A stretch of 64,000 bases of DNA from positions 1 to 64,000 of the forward strand of contig CALEDJ010000025.1 in NCBI GenBank assembly GCA_937951485.1, written 5' to 3'. Under the pieces are notes generated by a model. It saw nothing but the letters and a program-made list of their open reading frames with translations. It did not search any database and had not been told where the DNA came from. Both the position numbers and the translations under genes were made by a program. Positions within the stretch are counted from its first letter, which is position 1; every line of letters starts with the position of its first letter. This DNA is from an uncultured bacterium (lineage in GTDB: Bacteria > Hydrogenedentota > Hydrogenedentia > Hydrogenedentales > CAILVY01). Of the stretch, positions 62,657 through 64,000 are shown one piece after another.

Positions 62657-62820
62657 AAGTTCTGGAGTACAGGCTTCAGCCTGTCGGGGATAGAAGCAAA
62701 CTTTTCGGTGTTTCCCATCTCCCGCACGCTAAAGCGTGTACTCCAGACTTTGCCCCGTTCAGGAACAGGGGGCTTCAGCCTGTCGGGATTTTGGAGTCCG
62801 GGCTTCAGCCTGTCCGGAGG
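62657..62820. repeat. Cluster of four CTGGAGTACAGGC-type hairpin repeats
   Basis: Copies with the core ACAGGCTTCAGCCTGT or variants lie at about 62657-62690, 62720-62746 (inverted orientation, core CACGCTAAAGCGTG, flank GTACTCCAG), 62766-62788 and 62790-62820. The first shares its AAGTTCTGGA lead-in with the copy at 57186. The cluster fills most of the gap 62605-62878. Confidence 0.75.
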
Positions 62821-62878
62821 CGTACACCACCCCTGCGCTTGTCCGAAGGCGCTTCGCGCCGATACAATCGGGTCGGCC

Positions 62879-64000
62879 ATGAAAATAATGTGTCAATATG
62901 TCGTCGCCCTGTGCTGCGCGGCTGCGCTGTTGAGTGGCTGCGACGCAGTGCGCCGCAGCGGCGGCGATGCTTCGGAAGAAGTGAAGGTTGAAGTCGCGGT
63001 GTTTGAAGGCGGCTATGGCGTTCACTGGCATATGGGGGTCGCACGGCGTTATGAACAGGAAATGGCGGCGCAGGGAAGGACAGTGCGCGTTGATTTATGG
63101 GGTGATCCCCGGCTCTCGGAGAAAATAAAGCCCCGTGTTCTTCGGGGGGACCCGCCCGACCTTGTCTTGATGCACGACCTGCCGTTATGGTTGCTCATTG
63201 CGGCAGGGAAGGTGTTGCCGTTTGACGATGTGCTGGACCAGCCGGCGGTGGGCGCCGACGGACGATGGCGCGATCTGTTCATGCCCGGCATGTTGGCCAC
63301 GTACCGGGCCGATGACAGGACCTTTGCGGTTCCATCCGCGGTACAGGCGTGGGCATGCTGGTACGATGCGCGGCTTTTTCGCAGGCACGGCTGGACACCG
63401 CCCGCCACATGGGCGCAGTTTATGGCGCTGTGCGACAGCATTCAAGCAACGGGTATCGCACCGCTCGCGTTTCAGGGCAAATATCCGGGCTATGCCTGGT
63501 TCACGTTCATTTCGCTGGTGCAGCGTTGCGGGGGTCTGGCGGCCATCAATCGCATCAATCTCATGGAAGAAGGCGCATTCAGGCACCCGGATGTGGTCTG
63601 GGCCGCGTCGCTGCTTCAGGACATGGCGCGTCAGCATTTCCAGCGCGGCGCAATGGCCATGACCCACACCGAGAGTCAGTTGCAGTTCGTGAACAACCAG
63701 GCGGCGCTCATCTTCTGCGGTCTGTGGCTGCACAATGAAATGAAAGCCTCCACGCCACCGGGCTTTGAAATGCGCTGTTTTACCGTGCCCGCCGTAGAAG
63801 GCGGCAAAGGCAATCCGCGGCTGATAAACGGCGCGGGCTCGGAATTTTTCTTCGTGCCCGCTGACGCCCGCCGTCCGGAAGAAGGCTTCGCATTCGCGAG
63901 GTACATGATTTCTCCGCGCAACGCGCCGGAAATGGGCAGGGCCATCGGCGTGTTGTCGCCGTTGCATGGCGGTACGCCGCGTGAGGCCCTGGACCCGCCG
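62879..64000 (+). CDS. ABC sugar-transport substrate-binding lipoprotein (3' end beyond window)
   Basis: An open frame of 374 codons runs from ATG 62879 to the window end without a stop. The N-terminus is a lipoprotein signal (VVALCCAAALLSGC). The body is a type 1 extracellular solute-binding protein: VRVDLWGDPRLSEKIKPR, PPDLVLMHDLP, AVPSAVQAWACWYDARLF, WTPPATWAQFMALCD, and NNQAALIFCGLWLHNEM. This pattern fits binding proteins for oligosaccharides or glycerol-phosphate-like sugars, in line with the adjacent glycosidases. TTGTCC-N18-TACAAT ends only 10 bp before the ATG, and no ribosome site is evident. Permease genes probably follow outside the window. Confidence 0.88.
   Translation, partial: MKIMCQYVVALCCAAALLSGCDAVRRSGGDASEEVKVEVAVFEGGYGVHWHMGVARRYEQEMAAQGRTVRVDLWGDPRLSEKIKPRVLRGDPPDLVLMHDLPLWLLIAAGKVLPFDDVLDQPAVGADGRWRDLFMPGMLATYRADDRTFAVPSAVQAWACWYDARLFRRHGWTPPATWAQFMALCDSIQATGIAPLAFQGKYPGYAWFTFISLVQRCGGLAAINRINLMEEGAFRHPDVVWAASLLQDMARQHFQRGAMAMTHTESQLQFVNNQAALIFCGLWLHNEMKASTPPGFEMRCFTVPAVEGGKGNPRLINGAGSEFFFVPADARRPEEGFAFARYMISPRNAPEMGRAIGVLSPLHGGTPREALDPP

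Overview
The window looks like a chromosomal segment, probably from a metagenome-assembled genome, of a GC-rich Gram-negative bacterium outside the well-studied phyla. Prepilin-like DUF1559 proteins, DUF1080 (3-keto-disaccharide hydrolase) proteins, PQQ-like propellers containing a WPGFRGPSRDG segment, GH109/SMP-30 glycan genes and dispersed short hairpin repeats all fit the Planctomycetota/Lentisphaerota/Hydrogenedentota neighbourhood. That placement is inference; there is no rRNA or universal marker here. One tRNA gene (Arg-CCG) is present. I see no insertion sequence, integrase, CRISPR array or origin.

Region 1 (562-15159) is the most striking part: a complete molybdoenzyme respiratory island read from a divergent promoter pair. 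Leftward lie an Rrf2-type Fe-S regulator, MobB, MobA and a MOT1-type molybdate/sulfate transporter. Rightward lie a cytoplasmic FAD/NAD(P) oxidoreductase with extra Fe-S modules, a Tat-exported Rieske protein, a cytochrome b, a membrane-anchored hexahaem cytochrome c, and the alpha, beta and gamma subunits of a periplasmic nitrite-oxidoreductase-like enzyme (type II DMSO reductase family) with its TorD/NarJ chaperone. Both promoters have the form TTGACA-N17-GATAAT. Each -10 box is overlapped by the palindrome GTGGAT-N6-ATCCA(C/G), and a third copy lies downstream on the operon side. The simplest reading is one Rrf2 regulon that couples Mo-cofactor supply to the enzyme and its electron-transfer chain.

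Region 2 (15278-21163) holds sugar-related exported proteins: a DUF1080 protein, a PQQ-propeller membrane protein, a GH95 fucosidase pseudogene with its middle deleted, and a Tat-exported GH127-like protein. A small inverted-repeat element and tRNA-Arg follow.

Region 3 (21881-38793) is dominated by envelope genes: a PI-PLC-like enzyme, two membrane-anchored SGNH proteins (one with a TPR array), a polyprenyl-phosphate sugar transferase, TPR proteins, a PilZ protein overlapping an acyltransferase-alpha/beta-hydrolase fusion, a polytopic membrane protein with a TPR tail, and a PHP-domain protein. A cell-surface polysaccharide or lipid role is plausible.

Region 4 (39145-56936) contains GH116, PilT, a trihaem cytochrome c peroxidase, a second inverted-repeat element, a DUF1559 relic, RNase D, divergent GH31 and GH106-like genes, an FHA-GAF-cyclase protein, and an envelope group (STN-like lipoprotein, ExbB, TonB-like protein) with no ExbD nearby, followed by an intact DUF1559 protein.

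Region 5 (57267-64000) is a glycan-use set: DUF1080 lipoprotein, GH109, a TIM-barrel glycosidase, SMP-30 lactonase and a sugar-binding lipoprotein cut off by the window end. Intergenic DNA throughout carries 9-bp tandem repeats and several hairpin families.
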